Shown here piece by piece: positions 26,028-36,041 of a DNA stretch of 64,000 nucleotides. This DNA comes from Aquirhabdus parva. Lineage in GTDB: Bacteria; Pseudomonadota; Gammaproteobacteria; Pseudomonadales; Moraxellaceae. Below the pieces are notes generated by a model that made no database searches, was not told the DNA's origin, and worked only from the letters and a program-made list of their open reading frames with translations. The translations under genes and the position numbers were made by a program. Numbering within the stretch: the first letter of the stretch is position 1; each line of letters begins with the position of its first letter. The DNA is taken from contig NZ_CP031222.1 in assembly GCF_003351745.1 (NCBI RefSeq), positions 1,904,207 through 1,968,206 on the forward strand, given 5' to 3'.

Positions 26028-27791
26028 ATGAGTATTATGAATCCTTCTGATCTAGCTACACCCCGCGCACATGCCACTCCGTCTACACACTCGACTAATG
26101 CGAGCCAACAGACTCAAGTACAGCATGCCGGCGAGCAGCATGGAAAAGAAGGTAACAAAGAAGTGGGCTTAGATTTCATTCGCGCCATTGTTGCTGATGA
26201 CCTTGCAACAGGTAAGCATGCTCAAATTGTGACCCGCTTCCCCCCTGAACCCAATGGATATTTACACTTGGGTCATGTGAAATCTATTTGTCTGAATTTT
26301 GGTATTGCTGCAGAAACCAACGGTTTATGTAACCTCCGTTTTGACGATACTAATCCCGCAGCAGAACTCCAAGAGTACATTGATAACATTGAAAAAGATG
26401 TGAAATGGCTTGGCTTCGACTGGAATGGGGATGTCCGTCATGCGTCAAGCTATTTCGGTCAACTCTACGACTGGGCGATCCAACTGATCAAGCAAGGCGA
26501 TGCCTATGTCGATCTACAAAGCGTTGAAGAAATCCGCCTAAATCGCGGTGACTTCAACCAAGCGGGTACGGACTCTCCATTTCGCAATCATACCGTGGAA
26601 GAGAATCTCGCTTTATTTGCCAAAATGAAAAATGGTGAATTTGAAGCGGGTTCCGCAGTACTTCGTGCAAAAATTGACATGGCAAGTCCTAATGTTCACA
26701 TGCGTGATCCCGTGTTGTATCGCATTCTGAACGTTGAACATCATCAAACCGGTGATGAATGGGTCATCTACCCAATGTATGACTATGCGCACCCTTTAGG
26801 TGATGCCATTGAAGAAATTACTCACTCCTTGTGCACCCTTGAGTTTGAAGATCATCGTCCGTTCTATGACTGGGTGATTGCCAAGGTGAATACACCCGCT
26901 AAACCACGTCAGATTGAGTTTTCACGCCTCAACGTGGACTACACGCTGACCAGTAAACGTAAGCTAAAAAAACTGGTTGATGACGGTGTCGTGAATGGTT
27001 GGGATGATCCCCGTATGCCAACCGTTGCAGGTATGCGCCGTCGTGGCTTTACACCCGAAGGTCTCCGTGATTTCTGTCATCGTGTTGGTGTGAGTAAAAA
27101 CGATGGAATCGTCGATGTCGGATTACTTGAGTTCTGTATTCGCCAATCGATTGAAAATGTTGCACCGCGTGGCATGGCTGTTTTACGCCCATTGAAAGTC
27201 ACCTTAACCAACCTTCCTCAAGCGATGACGCTCAAGCATGCACGTCATCCAAATGTGGATTTGGGTGAACGTGAAATTCCGCTAACGCAGGAAATTTACA
27301 TCGATCGTGCAGACTTTGAAGAAGTTCCACCTAAAGGCTTTAAACGTCTCGTGCCAGAGGGTGAAGTTCGTCTGCGTCATGCTTATGTGATTCGCTGTGA
27401 TGAAGTGATTAAGGATACTGCTGGAAACGTTATCGAACTGCAATGCTCTATTGACCCTGATACATTGGGCAAAAATCCCGAAGGTCGCAAGGTTAAAGGG
27501 GTGATTCAGTGGGTTTCAGCCAGTGCTGGAGTCCCTGCAGAAGTCCGAATCTATGATCGCTTATTTAATAATGCTGATCCTGAAGAGGGTGATGACTTTA
27601 TGCAAAACGTCAACCCAAACTCACGGACCATTTTGCAGGCCATCATTGAGCCCTCCCTTGCAGAAGCACAGCCGGGTGATCGTTTCCAATTCGAGCGTGA
27701 AGGTTACTTCATCGCCGATGAAAAAGATCATACAACCGCTAAACCCGTGTTCAATCGAATCTTGGATTTGAAAGACAGCTGGAAAGGCTAA
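26028..27791 (+). CDS. glnS: Glutaminyl-tRNA synthetase
   Basis: Class I synthetase that charges tRNA(Gln). The HIGH-type motif [12 protein letters not shown] is at residues 72-83, the FDDTNP block follows, and the KMSKS equivalent is LTSKRKL. The C-terminal anticodon-binding beta barrels are complete. The 587-residue frame carries about 45 extra N-terminal residues of low complexity (Thr, Ser, His, Gln, Ala) compared with E. coli GlnRS (554). An in-frame GTG at 26163 preceded by GAAGG could be an internal start that would give a family-length enzyme. A strong terminator follows. Confidence 0.96.
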   Translation: MSIMNPSDLATPRAHATPSTHSTNASQQTQVQHAGEQHGKEGNKEVGLDFIRAIVADDLATGKHAQIVTRFPPEPNGYLHLGHVKSICLNFGIAAETNGLCNLRFDDTNPAAELQEYIDNIEKDVKWLGFDWNGDVRHASSYFGQLYDWAIQLIKQGDAYVDLQSVEEIRLNRGDFNQAGTDSPFRNHTVEENLALFAKMKNGEFEAGSAVLRAKIDMASPNVHMRDPVLYRILNVEHHQTGDEWVIYPMYDYAHPLGDAIEEITHSLCTLEFEDHRPFYDWVIAKVNTPAKPRQIEFSRLNVDYTLTSKRKLKKLVDDGVVNGWDDPRMPTVAGMRRRGFTPEGLRDFCHRVGVSKNDGIVDVGLLEFCIRQSIENVAPRGMAVLRPLKVTLTNLPQAMTLKHARHPNVDLGEREIPLTQEIYIDRADFEEVPPKGFKRLVPEGEVRLRHAYVIRCDEVIKDTAGNVIELQCSIDPDTLGKNPEGRKVKGVIQWVSASAGVPAEVRIYDRLFNNADPEEGDDFMQNVNPNSRTILQAIIEPSLAEAQPGDRFQFEREGYFIADEKDHTTAKPVFNRILDLKDSWKG

Positions 27792-27802
27792 GCCTCTCAA
27801 AT

Positions 27803-27846
27803 AAAAAACCCGACCTCTTGTCATTTGCAGAAGGTCGGGATTTTTT
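27803..27846. terminator. Bidirectional terminator between glnS and the CoA-transferase gene
   Basis: CCCGACCT (27809-27816) pairs with AGGTCGGG (27832-27839), flanked by A6 and T6. Confidence 0.9.
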
Positions 27847-27874
27847 ATGCTCTAAAGATAAAAAGTAAACAGGC

Positions 27875-29005
27875 CTAAACTTCATCCGCCCCAACTGCTC
27901 TACCCATGAAGCGATAAACAGGCTGACTACGCGAATACTTAATCGGATGCGCAAGCTGTTTTTGGGTCTGCGGCTGATCAGCGACTAGAGGTACATCAAC
28001 CAACCATCCGCGTTCTGTCGCAAGTTGAGAATTCACTGCTTCCGCTAAACTTAAAACAGGCTCCACACAGACATCCAGCGCTGCGAAAAGTTGATTCCAA
28101 TATTCAAAACTGTGCTCTGCAATGGCCTTTTGAATCATGGCACGAACACTTGCACGATCCTCTGGCTGTAATGACGATCCTAAGCTAAGGATCTCCGGCA
28201 ATGCCAAAGCCTGTGCGAGCCCCATAAGAAATTGCGGCTCAAGCGAGCCAATAGAGATATGACGTCCATCCTGAGTTTGATAATAATCATAGAATGTTGC
28301 GCCATTCAGCATCCCTTGTTCGGGTCCCTGCTGCTCACCGCCCGCAACCTGCGCAGCCCCAGCCATAGTATTCAGGCTAAAAGCACAATCCGTCATCGAA
28401 ATATCGACATGCTGCCCCTGTCCACTCGTTTGACGCTCAATCACCGCAGCCAAAATCCCAATTACTGCATGCAGTGATCCTCCAGCGACGTCTGCAATCT
28501 GGATGCCCATCGCAGGAGGGCGCTCATTAATACGTCCACTATGACCCGCAATGCCGGATAACGAAATATAATTAATATCATGTCCTGCACGATCTTTATA
28601 GCTGCCCGTCTGGCCATAGCCCGTGATTGAACAATAGATCAAACGCGGATTAATTTGACTTAGTGCCTCATAGTCCAGCCCTAAGCGAGCCATAACGTTA
28701 GGCCTGAACTGTTCAACAATGATGTCGTATTCAGACACAAGCTCTTTAATCTTTTGAATATTAGCAGGATCTTTAAGATCCATCGCAACAGATCGTTTGT
28801 TTCGATTCAAATAAGCATGTGCAGTCGCTTGTCCATCCGCATAGGGCGGCATGATACGGACAAGATCCATTCGGGATGGAGACTCTACATGAATCACATC
28901 TGCCCCCAGATCTGCAAGCATCAATGTCGCGAAAGGACCAGGTAATAGTGTGGAAAAATCAAGGATTTTTAACCCAGAAAGAGGTGGAAAAGACTGATTG
29001 ACCAT
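27875..29005 (-). CDS. CaiB/BaiF family CoA transferase, alpha-methylacyl-CoA racemase-like
   Basis: Family III CoA enzyme. The strongest resemblance is to alpha-methylacyl-CoA racemase: the opening PLSGLKILDFSTLLPGPF, the AHAYLNRNKRSVAMDL block and GHDINYISLSG with His142/Asp143 are typical. The predicted role is epimerising 2-methylacyl-CoA thioesters so that branched-chain or sterol side-chain acyl-CoAs can enter beta-oxidation. The ATG at 29003-29005 has a GGAAA ribosome-binding site; a longer frame to 29104 adds an unsupported Lys/Ile-rich leader. It is divergent from an AraC-type regulator, a likely local controller. A plain CoA-transferase activity cannot be excluded by sequence. Confidence 0.88.
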   Translation of the reverse strand: MVNQSFPPLSGLKILDFSTLLPGPFATLMLADLGADVIHVESPSRMDLVRIMPPYADGQATAHAYLNRNKRSVAMDLKDPANIQKIKELVSEYDIIVEQFRPNVMARLGLDYEALSQINPRLIYCSITGYGQTGSYKDRAGHDINYISLSGIAGHSGRINERPPAMGIQIADVAGGSLHAVIGILAAVIERQTSGQGQHVDISMTDCAFSLNTMAGAAQVAGGEQQGPEQGMLNGATFYDYYQTQDGRHISIGSLEPQFLMGLAQALALPEILSLGSSLQPEDRASVRAMIQKAIAEHSFEYWNQLFAALDVCVEPVLSLAEAVNSQLATERGWLVDVPLVADQPQTQKQLAHPIKYSRSQPVYRFMGRAVGADEV

Positions 29006-29272
29006 GTACTTATTTCCAGACTTAGTTTTGATGCGAGATGCTTTGCTTGCGAAGATAAAGCCAATATTGACTTTTATTATTGTCAGTACTGTTGTGCTTT
29101 GCACAAAAACTATAGACTATTACAATCACAAATACAGTCACAATGACCCTAAGCATCAGTGAAGCTGGCATAATTTAACAGGCCGACGTGTCAAATGTTC
29201 GATTATGGCTATGCAAAACCTGAATAGGTTTATAGACTTATTAATTTTCTTTTCTCTTGATCAGAGTAATAT

Positions 29273-30280
29273 ATGAATCGTGAGACCATTTCTATTCATT
29301 TTGTGAATGCCGCCCTGACGGGTGCGAAACGCCTCAATATGGATATTGAAAGTCTGGTCAGTCGTGCTGGAATTGACCCCTCACTTCTTCTGCAACCCAA
29401 GGCTCGTGTCTCACCAGAACAATACACTCGATTCGCACAAACGTTGTGGCTCGCCACTCAGGATGAGCATCTTGGTTTTGATAGCACGCCGCGCAGATTA
29501 GGTACTTTTGCAACCATGTGCCAGTTGATCATTCATGCTGGTACGCTAGGTCGTGCGCTTGAACGTGGTCAGCAGTTCTATAGTCTATTCGGCTCAGACT
29601 GGTCAATGAGCATCAGCCATGATTTGCATGAAGCACGTTTGCGCGTAAATATTCCTCGTGAGCGTGATGTCGATCATTTCATAACTGAAAGTATGCTGAT
29701 GATTTGGCATGGTTTAGCCAGTTGGTTGATTGAACGTCGAATTCCTTTAGAACGCGTAAAATTCGGTTACCCCAAGCCAAAGCATGTTGAAGAATACGAT
29801 GCACTGTTCTTTGCACCGACGATGATCTTTGATACGACGTATACAGAAATTAGTTTTGCTGCTGATTATTTAGCACTCCCTATTCGTCAGACGGAAGCAA
29901 CACTCAATGAATTTTTAAAAACGGCACCCGCTAAACTGCTGATTAAATTTAAAAATACTAACTCTCTAACGTCTCGTATTCGCGAGCTCCTCAAAACGCA
30001 TATCGGCACGGATATGCCGACACTTAACGACATAGCCGCTCAGCTTTATCTCTCTCCGCAAACACTTCGCCGACGACTAGCGACTGAAGGAAAAAGTTAT
30101 CAAGGCGTGAAAGACGATCTACGACGAGATGCTGCAATTCACTTACTGGGTATGCCCCATCTGACGTTAGACGAGGTCGCAGAGCAAGTTGGTTTTAGTG
30201 AGACTAGTACTTTTCACCGTGCATTCAAGAAATGGACGGGGGTCACACCAGGACTGTATCGACAGATTCATGCGGAGTAG
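29273..30280 (+). CDS. AraC family transcriptional regulator
   Basis: A 335-residue regulator of the OruR/ArgR-like AraC subgroup. The N-terminal two thirds form the arabinose-binding-like domain of PF12625 type (VSRAGIDPSLL ... FLDS-like region), and the C-terminal 95 residues form the double helix-turn-helix (DIAAQLYLSPQTLRRRL and VAEQVGFSETSTFHRAF followed by the family WTGVTPGLYR). It is divergent from the AMACR-like gene across 267 nt, so it probably controls that gene or itself in response to a lipid or amino-acid-derived ligand; this is inferred. Confidence 0.92.
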   Translation: MNRETISIHFVNAALTGAKRLNMDIESLVSRAGIDPSLLLQPKARVSPEQYTRFAQTLWLATQDEHLGFDSTPRRLGTFATMCQLIIHAGTLGRALERGQQFYSLFGSDWSMSISHDLHEARLRVNIPRERDVDHFITESMLMIWHGLASWLIERRIPLERVKFGYPKPKHVEEYDALFFAPTMIFDTTYTEISFAADYLALPIRQTEATLNEFLKTAPAKLLIKFKNTNSLTSRIRELLKTHIGTDMPTLNDIAAQLYLSPQTLRRRLATEGKSYQGVKDDLRRDAAIHLLGMPHLTLDEVAEQVGFSETSTFHRAFKKWTGVTPGLYRQIHAE

Positions 30281-30328
30281 TCTCTAAATTGATATTTTTT
30301 AATACATCGCCTGAATTCCTATCACAAG

Positions 30329-30356
30329 GGGCAGTACTTTCTACTGCTCTTTTGGT
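30329..30356 (+). terminator. Intrinsic terminator after the AraC regulator gene
   Basis: GGGCAGTA (30329-30336) pairs with TACTGCTC (30342-30349, one G-U), followed by TTTT. Confidence 0.65.
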
Positions 30357-30384
30357 TGTTACAAATGATAAGGGCAATCATCAT

Positions 30385-31068
30385 CTAATCCCCACCACCC
30401 CCACATCCTCCACTACAGCCATCACTACCACTGCATCCGCTATCCGAATCTGAACTGGAACTACAAGAAGTCCCACAAGAACTATTTGCAAAATCACCCC
30501 CACAATAAATCCCAACGGTATTATTTGCCTGTGCCAAAGGGCGTTTACAATCAGGCACATAATGAAAACCGTTGGCAATATTAAGCTGTGCATCCAAGGC
30601 AAAGATCAGAGGCAACTTCAAAGCTGCATTTGGTGCAATATTCTCATCACGACAAGCATAGAACCATGCGCGTTTAAGGCCGGCATTACTCTTTTTTTGA
30701 CTTGGGGTCATGACCACAGCTGGTGTATGGTGCAAGAATTGCCCAAATGCCTTATGGCAAAACGTCTGATAAGCTTTGGTATAGAGAATGAACTCATGCC
30801 ATAAATCATCAACAACTTGAGAAGGCATAGAAATGCTCTTTCGCCCGCTTTTAAGATAAATAACAAAGAACTGACGTAAGCCATCAACAACTAACTGAAA
30901 TTGTTCAGGAGTCAAATGAGGATGATGTTTACTTAATCGGCGATTTAGTCCCTGAGGGAATTTATAATGGCGTATATAAGATTCACGATTTCTGACGCGA
31001 AAGAACAAAAAGAAAAAAAGCCCAATGACCAAAACAATCAATATTGGAACCATATGTAATAAACTCAT
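30385..31068 (-). CDS. Membrane-anchored GRDP-like protein with Cys/Ser/Gly-rich tail
   Basis: Resembles the glycine-rich-domain (DUF1399-type) proteins: the core VVDDLWHEFILYTKAYQTFC with HHTP shortly after matches their signature region. Residues 6-24 form a single N-terminal membrane helix. The last 40 residues are a low-complexity tail of Cys, Ser, Gly and Asp (CGTSCSSSS ... GCSGGCGGGG) with seven cysteines. The function of this family in bacteria is unknown; the tail could bind metal or form disulphides. It converges on the AraC gene. Confidence 0.7.
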   Translation of the reverse strand: MSLLHMVPILIVLVIGLFFFLFFRVRNRESYIRHYKFPQGLNRRLSKHHPHLTPEQFQLVVDGLRQFFVIYLKSGRKSISMPSQVVDDLWHEFILYTKAYQTFCHKAFGQFLHHTPAVVMTPSQKKSNAGLKRAWFYACRDENIAPNAALKLPLIFALDAQLNIANGFHYVPDCKRPLAQANNTVGIYCGGDFANSSCGTSCSSSSDSDSGCSGSDGCSGGCGGGGD

Positions 31069-31391
31069 TATTATTCAAGCTTATTCCGAGCATATTTTTT
31101 TATCAGATGAATAGCAAGTGTTTAGAGCAATGCCTCCGCTTTTCAGAAAAAGTATCTTTCCTTAAAGTGATTAATTTGATGATCTGCGTCATGTTTTGCC
31201 ATGTGATGATCAACTTCTTTAGCAATTCCCTCCAAATTCACTGACCATTCTCACCATTGTTCCCATAAAAATTAACGTTACACTCTTGTGCATCAAATGA
31301 TTCACCCAACTAGTCCGTTAAGTTATTTCATTTAATTTTTAAGCTAGAAAAACCTCCAACACCTTTAACCGTTTCAGAAGGAGCCTGTCCC
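31069..31391. other. Intergenic region upstream of the beta-oxidation pair
   Basis: A 323-nt AT-rich spacer between divergent genes. The AAGGAG ribosome-binding site of the thiolase gene is at 31378-31383. No regulator palindrome or promoter with good spacing could be assigned by eye. A 66-codon frame inside it (31044-31244) has no ribosome-binding site or recognisable features and is not called. Confidence 0.4.
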
Positions 31392-32597
31392 ATGAGCGAA
31401 GCCTATATCTTTGATGCAGTCCGCACCCCACGCGGCAAAGGAAAAAAAGACGGAAGCCTCTACGAAGTTAAACCTATTTCACTCCTTGTGAATCTCATGC
31501 ATGCACTTGAAGCACGCAATAACCTCGATACCAGCTTGGTTGAAGATGTCATCTTGGGTTGTGTCACGCCAATCGCCGATCAAGGTGGAGATATCGCTAA
31601 AGCCGCAGCACAAGCAGCGGGCTGGAGCGAAAATGTGTCTGGAGTACAAATCAACCGCTTCTGCGCATCAGGTCTTGAGGCTGTGAACCTTGCAGCACAA
31701 AAAGTACGCTCAGGCTGGGAAGATCTCATCGTGGCAGGTGGTGTGGAGTCTATGTCACGCATTGCCATGGGTTCTGATGGTGGTCCTTGGGCCCTTGATC
31801 CAGAAACCAATTTGAAATCAGGTTTTATACCACAAGGTGTTGGGGCTGACTTGATCGCGACATTAGATGGCTATAGCCGTACAGATGTCGACAACTTCGC
31901 GGCTCAATCGCAAGCAAAGGCTGCAGCGGCTCAAGCAGCTGGAAATTTTGATAAATCGATCATTGCCGTAAAAGACAATGCGGGTGTGACCATATTAGAT
32001 AAAGATGAATTTATCCGTGCTGGCACGACTGCTGAAAAACTGGCAGGGCTATCACCCAGTTTTGAAATGATGGGCAATATGGGCTTTGATGCGGTCGCAC
32101 TGCAAAAATATCCTGAAGCCGAAAAAATCAATCACGTCCATCACGCTGGTAACTCATCAGGTATCGTCGATGGTGCTGCGCTTGTCCTCATTGGTTCTGA
32201 AAGTGCCGGTAAAAAACTCGGCATCAAACCTCGTGCAAAAATCATCGCAACTGCTCTCGTTGGTACAGACCCGACCATCATGCTGACAGGTCCTGCACCT
32301 GCTGCACGCAAAGCACTGGAGAAAGCGGGACTGACGATCGACGATATCGATCTCTTCGAAGTCAACGAAGCTTTTGCTGCGGTGGTGATGCGTTTCATCT
32401 CTGAGCTTAAAGTGCCTGCGGAAAAAGTGAACGTCAATGGTGGTGCGATTGCAATGGGTCATCCACTCGGTGCAACGGGTGCAATGATCATCGGCACCCT
32501 ACTGGATGAGTTAGAGCGACAAGGTAAAAAACGCGGTCTGGCGACTTTATGCGTTGGCGGCGGCATGGGCATCGCTACGATCATTGAAGTCGTTTAA
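31392..32597 (+). CDS. Acetyl-CoA C-acyltransferase (thiolase, FadA/FadI-like)
   Basis: Thiolytic enzyme of fatty-acid beta-oxidation that cleaves 3-ketoacyl-CoA to acetyl-CoA. The acyl-accepting nucleophile is Cys91 in [10 protein letters not shown]. The NEAFAA block, [15 protein letters not shown] with its catalytic His, and the C-terminal CVGGGMG with the second Cys are intact. Length 401 is usual. It is followed 13 nt later by the multifunctional enzyme gene, forming the classical two-gene operon in the order thiolase first. Whether it is the main FadA or a paralogue cannot be decided from this window. Confidence 0.93.
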   Translation: MSEAYIFDAVRTPRGKGKKDGSLYEVKPISLLVNLMHALEARNNLDTSLVEDVILGCVTPIADQGGDIAKAAAQAAGWSENVSGVQINRFCASGLEAVNLAAQKVRSGWEDLIVAGGVESMSRIAMGSDGGPWALDPETNLKSGFIPQGVGADLIATLDGYSRTDVDNFAAQSQAKAAAAQAAGNFDKSIIAVKDNAGVTILDKDEFIRAGTTAEKLAGLSPSFEMMGNMGFDAVALQKYPEAEKINHVHHAGNSSGIVDGAALVLIGSESAGKKLGIKPRAKIIATALVGTDPTIMLTGPAPAARKALEKAGLTIDDIDLFEVNEAFAAVVMRFISELKVPAEKVNVNGGAIAMGHPLGATGAMIIGTLLDELERQGKKRGLATLCVGGGMGIATIIEVV

Positions 32598-32610
32598 GGA
32601 GAAAATACAC

Positions 32611-34749
32611 ATGAGCGCAATTAAGTACAATAAAGACCAAGATAACATCGTCACACTGACTCTAGATTCTACAGGTCAATCCGCAAACACCATGAATGCT
32701 GAGTTTCGCGTCAGCCTGCATGAAGTCGCTACAAAACTCAAAGCTGAAACTGACCTCGCTGGTGTCATCATTACTTCTGCGAAAAAAACCTTTTTTGCTG
32801 GCGGTGACTTGGATGAACTCATTCTGGTTAAACGTTCAGATGCGACTGAATTCTTTAAGATGATCGAATCGCTTAAAGCGGATATGCGTGCTATTGAGAC
32901 TTTGGGCAAACCTGTAGTTGCGGCACTCAACGGCACAGCACTCGGCGGTGGCTGGGAAATAGCTTTGGCAACCCATCATCGTATCGCCCTGAATGATCCT
33001 AAAACCAAATTTGGTTTACCTGAAGTTACTTTGGGCTTACTGCCTGGTGGTGGTGGTATCGTACGTATGGTGCGCTTGCTCGGCCTGCAAAATGCTTTCC
33101 CATTCTTAATGGAAGGCAAACAGTTTGATGTGAAAAAAGCAGTGTCTCTCGGACTGGTTCACGATACTGGCGAAACCATAGACGAAGTTTTGGCAAAAGC
33201 ACATGCGTGGATCAAAGCAAATCCAAAATCACAACAACCCTTTGATGTGAAAGGCTATAAAATTCCAGGTGGTGATCCGCGCACACCAGCAGTCGCTCAA
33301 ATACTGGCAATCGCTCCAGCAATGCTGCGTGACAAAACCAAAGGTTGCTACCCTGCACCTGAAGCGATCATGAGTGCAGCTGCGGAAGGTGCTTCCGTGG
33401 ATGTCGATACCGCTCTTCGTATCGAATCTCGTTACTTCGCTCAAATCACAACAGGTCAAGTTGCCAAAAACATGATTGGTACCTTCTGGTTCCAATTGAA
33501 TGCCATTAAAGCCGGTCATAGCCGTCCTGATGGCATTGCGCCATGGAAAGCAACCAAAGTGGGCGTACTGGGTGCAGGCATGATGGGTAGCGGTATCGCT
33601 TACGCGACAGCCATCAAAGGCGTGCCTGTCGTACTCAAAGATGTTTCAGCGGAAGCTGCGGAAAAAGGTAAAAGCTACAGTCAAAAACTACTTGAAAAAC
33701 GTGTTTCTCGCGGCAGTTTAACCGCTGACAAGAAAGATGCGATTTTAGCTAATATCACCGCAACTGCTGATGCCAAAGATTTGGCAGGTTGTGACCTAAT
33801 CATTGAAGCCGTATTTGAAAATCGTGAATTGAAAGCTAAAGTGACCCAAGAGGCTGAGGCACAATTGGTTGCTGGCGGTATCATGGCATCCAATACATCA
33901 ACTTTGCCCATCACGGGTTTATCGCAAGCCAGCAAAGACGCAACCCACTATATCGGCCTCCACTTCTTTAGCCCAGTCGACAAAATGCAACTGGTTGAAA
34001 TCATAAAAGGTAAAGATACCAGTCCCGAGACTCTGGCACGTGCATTTGATTATGTTCAACAAATTGGCAAAACACCGATTGTGGTCAATGATAGTCGTGG
34101 ATTCTTCACTAGCCGTGTATTTGGTACCTTCATTCAAGAGGGCATGTCATTGGTTGCTGAAGGCATCCACCCTGCACGTGTTGAAATGGCGGCATTAAAA
34201 GCAGGTATGCCTGTTGGTCCATTGGCCATTCAAGATGAAGTTAGTCTTAGTCTGACTGAACACATCACCGAGCAAACACGTAAAGACCTACAAGCAGAAG
34301 GTAAAGATCTGCCTGTACAAGCGACTGAGGCACTGGTCAAAGCCATGATCCACGATCACAACCGTAAAGGAAAAGCTGCAGGCGCAGGTTTCTATGAATA
34401 CCCTGTTGGCGGCAAAAAACACTTATGGTCGGGTCTATCAACGTGGCTGAAACCGGAAGTCACTATCAGTGAACAGGAAATGATTGATCGCATCCTGTTT
34501 GTTCAAGCCTTGGATACGATCCGCTGCTTGGAAGAAGGTGTACTTGAGTCTGTTCAAGATGCCAATATCGGTTCTATTTTCGGTATCGGTTTTGCACCAT
34601 GGACAGGTGGTGCGATTCAGTTCATCAACCAGTATGGTTTGGACAAGGCGGTTAAGCGCGCTGAAGAGCTAACAGCAAAATACGGCCAACGCTTTACCCC
34701 ACCGCAATTATTAAAAGATAAAGCGGCGAAAGGTGAATTGTTTGTCTAA
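32611..34749 (+). CDS. Multifunctional enoyl-CoA hydratase / 3-hydroxyacyl-CoA dehydrogenase (FadB/FadJ-like)
   Basis: Large subunit of a beta-oxidation trifunctional-type complex. The N-terminal crotonase domain (residues 1 to about 300) has the oxyanion-hole blocks FFAGGDLDE and NGTALGGGWE, with Glu116 and Glu138 as catalytic acids. The NAD-binding motif GAGMMGSGIAYA begins near residue 321, and the dehydrogenase blocks HFFSPVDKMQLVEI and SRGFFTSRVF follow. The start Met at 32611 has a perfect AAGGAG ribosome-binding site; a longer frame into the thiolase gene is not used. Length is 712 residues. It is co-transcribed with the upstream thiolase. Confidence 0.93.
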   Translation: MSAIKYNKDQDNIVTLTLDSTGQSANTMNAEFRVSLHEVATKLKAETDLAGVIITSAKKTFFAGGDLDELILVKRSDATEFFKMIESLKADMRAIETLGKPVVAALNGTALGGGWEIALATHHRIALNDPKTKFGLPEVTLGLLPGGGGIVRMVRLLGLQNAFPFLMEGKQFDVKKAVSLGLVHDTGETIDEVLAKAHAWIKANPKSQQPFDVKGYKIPGGDPRTPAVAQILAIAPAMLRDKTKGCYPAPEAIMSAAAEGASVDVDTALRIESRYFAQITTGQVAKNMIGTFWFQLNAIKAGHSRPDGIAPWKATKVGVLGAGMMGSGIAYATAIKGVPVVLKDVSAEAAEKGKSYSQKLLEKRVSRGSLTADKKDAILANITATADAKDLAGCDLIIEAVFENRELKAKVTQEAEAQLVAGGIMASNTSTLPITGLSQASKDATHYIGLHFFSPVDKMQLVEIIKGKDTSPETLARAFDYVQQIGKTPIVVNDSRGFFTSRVFGTFIQEGMSLVAEGIHPARVEMAALKAGMPVGPLAIQDEVSLSLTEHITEQTRKDLQAEGKDLPVQATEALVKAMIHDHNRKGKAAGAGFYEYPVGGKKHLWSGLSTWLKPEVTISEQEMIDRILFVQALDTIRCLEEGVLESVQDANIGSIFGIGFAPWTGGAIQFINQYGLDKAVKRAEELTAKYGQRFTPPQLLKDKAAKGELFV

Positions 34750-34768
34750 GAATTGAATCTTTTCATTA

Positions 34769-34807
34769 AAAAAAACCGCCATCTCATGTTTGATGTGGCG
34801 GTTTTTT
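34769..34807. terminator. Terminator after the fadAB-like operon
   Basis: A7-CCGCCA (to 34781) pairs with TGGCGG-T6 (from 34796), giving U-tracts for both converging transcripts. Confidence 0.85.
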
Positions 34808-34848
34808 ATTGTTTACAAGATGAGATTCTTTACATTCAGATTAATGAT

Positions 34849-35244
34849 TTACCAATTTCTAGACTTACAATCATTCCCTTCAAAAGTAGATGATTTTATA
34901 ACCCCATCTCGCACAATGAACTTAGTCATACAGCTTTGATGTAGAGTTGCAGGTGATGTGCCTGTTGAGACGGCTGGAGTCGCGATCAACCCTACACTGC
35001 TATCACTACTAATTGCATAATTCGGTGTTCCAGGTACCAGAATATCCCTTGAACGAATATAGGCAATAACTTCATCACCATTTTCCCGCTCAAACCGTGC
35101 AGTTGGAGTGCCCCACTTTGCGATTAACACTTCTGGAGACTGCCCAACAAAAGCGGTAAGCTGACTTTGATATTGCGAAGTTGTTGCACAACCTAATAAA
35201 CCTAACCCACTAAAAATAGCAATGAACAATAAATTTATTTTCAT
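34849..35244 (-). CDS. Small outer-membrane-type lipoprotein, unknown function
   Basis: A 131-residue predicted lipoprotein. The start at MKINLL (35244) is followed by a hydrophobic core and the lipobox LLGC with the lipidated Cys near residue 18. The mature part contains VGQSPEVLIAKWGTPT, a plan seen in SmpA/BamE-like small lipoproteins, and two further cysteines that could form a disulphide. No specific function is claimed. A frame extending to 35274 adds ten residues in front of the signal and is less likely. It lies convergent to the fadAB-like operon. Confidence 0.75.
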   Translation of the reverse strand: MKINLLFIAIFSGLGLLGCATTSQYQSQLTAFVGQSPEVLIAKWGTPTARFERENGDEVIAYIRSRDILVPGTPNYAISSDSSVGLIATPAVSTGTSPATLHQSCMTKFIVRDGVIKSSTFEGNDCKSRNW

Positions 35245-35396
35245 TAAAAAAACCAAATGAGTATTTCTAAACAACTCTGATCTGCTTCAGAAGCACATCA
35301 AAACCAGAATGCCCAGTTTGACATTTTTTCATGTTTACTCAAAGTGATAACATGATTTGAAAAGCATATTTTAATGATGAACGAAGAATAAATGTT

Positions 35397-35999
35397 TTAG
35401 ATATCCCACAGTAACAATACCGCCAGCACCCACATAAAGGCACCGATCACCATATCCAGAATTTTCCAAGAAATAGGTTTACTAAATATAGGCCGCAGGA
35501 GTGACGCGCCATACCCTAAAGAAAAGAAAAATACAAAAGAAGCTGCCACAGCGCCTACTGTAAATTCTAGTTTCTGCCCAATAAATTGAGTCGAGATTGA
35601 TCCGATCAGGAAAACGGTATCAAGGTAGACATGAGGATTCAGCCACGTTAAAGCCAGTGCAATTGCGATATTTCGACTTAATGATGTTATAGACTTCTCA
35701 TCATCCAAAATCATGGCACTAGACTTGAATGCCGCCCAAAAGCTTTTTAGTCCGTAAGCAAACAGAAAAAGTGCGCCCAAATATTTAATAATGACCATGA
35801 GCGATGGGATTTTCTGAATGACGACCGAGAATCCAAGCACGCCCATCACGATTAATAATAAATCAGATAGCGAGCAGACCAAACAAATCCAGAACACATG
35901 CTCTTTTTTGAGCCCTTGTCTCAAAATGAATGAATTCTGTGCACCAATCGCAAAGATAATTGATAAGGTTAAACCAAACCCTGAAAGTAACGCATTCAT
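35397..35999 (-). CDS. LysE/ArgO family amino-acid exporter
   Basis: Inner-membrane exporter of basic amino acids (lysine or arginine) of the LysE superfamily. The opening SGFGLTLSIIFAIGAQNSFILRQGL is typical, with the conserved IGAQN (GAQNxFIL) motif, and TWLNPHVYLDT marks the second signature loop. About six membrane segments span the 200 residues. The Met at 35999 is preferred over an upstream in-frame start at 36023. It is the last of three minus-strand genes after ALDH and VOC (33-42 nt gaps). Confidence 0.9.
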   Translation of the reverse strand: MNALLSGFGLTLSIIFAIGAQNSFILRQGLKKEHVFWICLVCSLSDLLLIVMGVLGFSVVIQKIPSLMVIIKYLGALFLFAYGLKSFWAAFKSSAMILDDEKSITSLSRNIAIALALTWLNPHVYLDTVFLIGSISTQFIGQKLEFTVGAVAASFVFFFSLGYGASLLRPIFSKPISWKILDMVIGAFMWVLAVLLLWDI

Positions 36000-36041
36000 A
36001 GATACAACATCTCTCAATAACAAGGCGTTACGCTTAAAATC

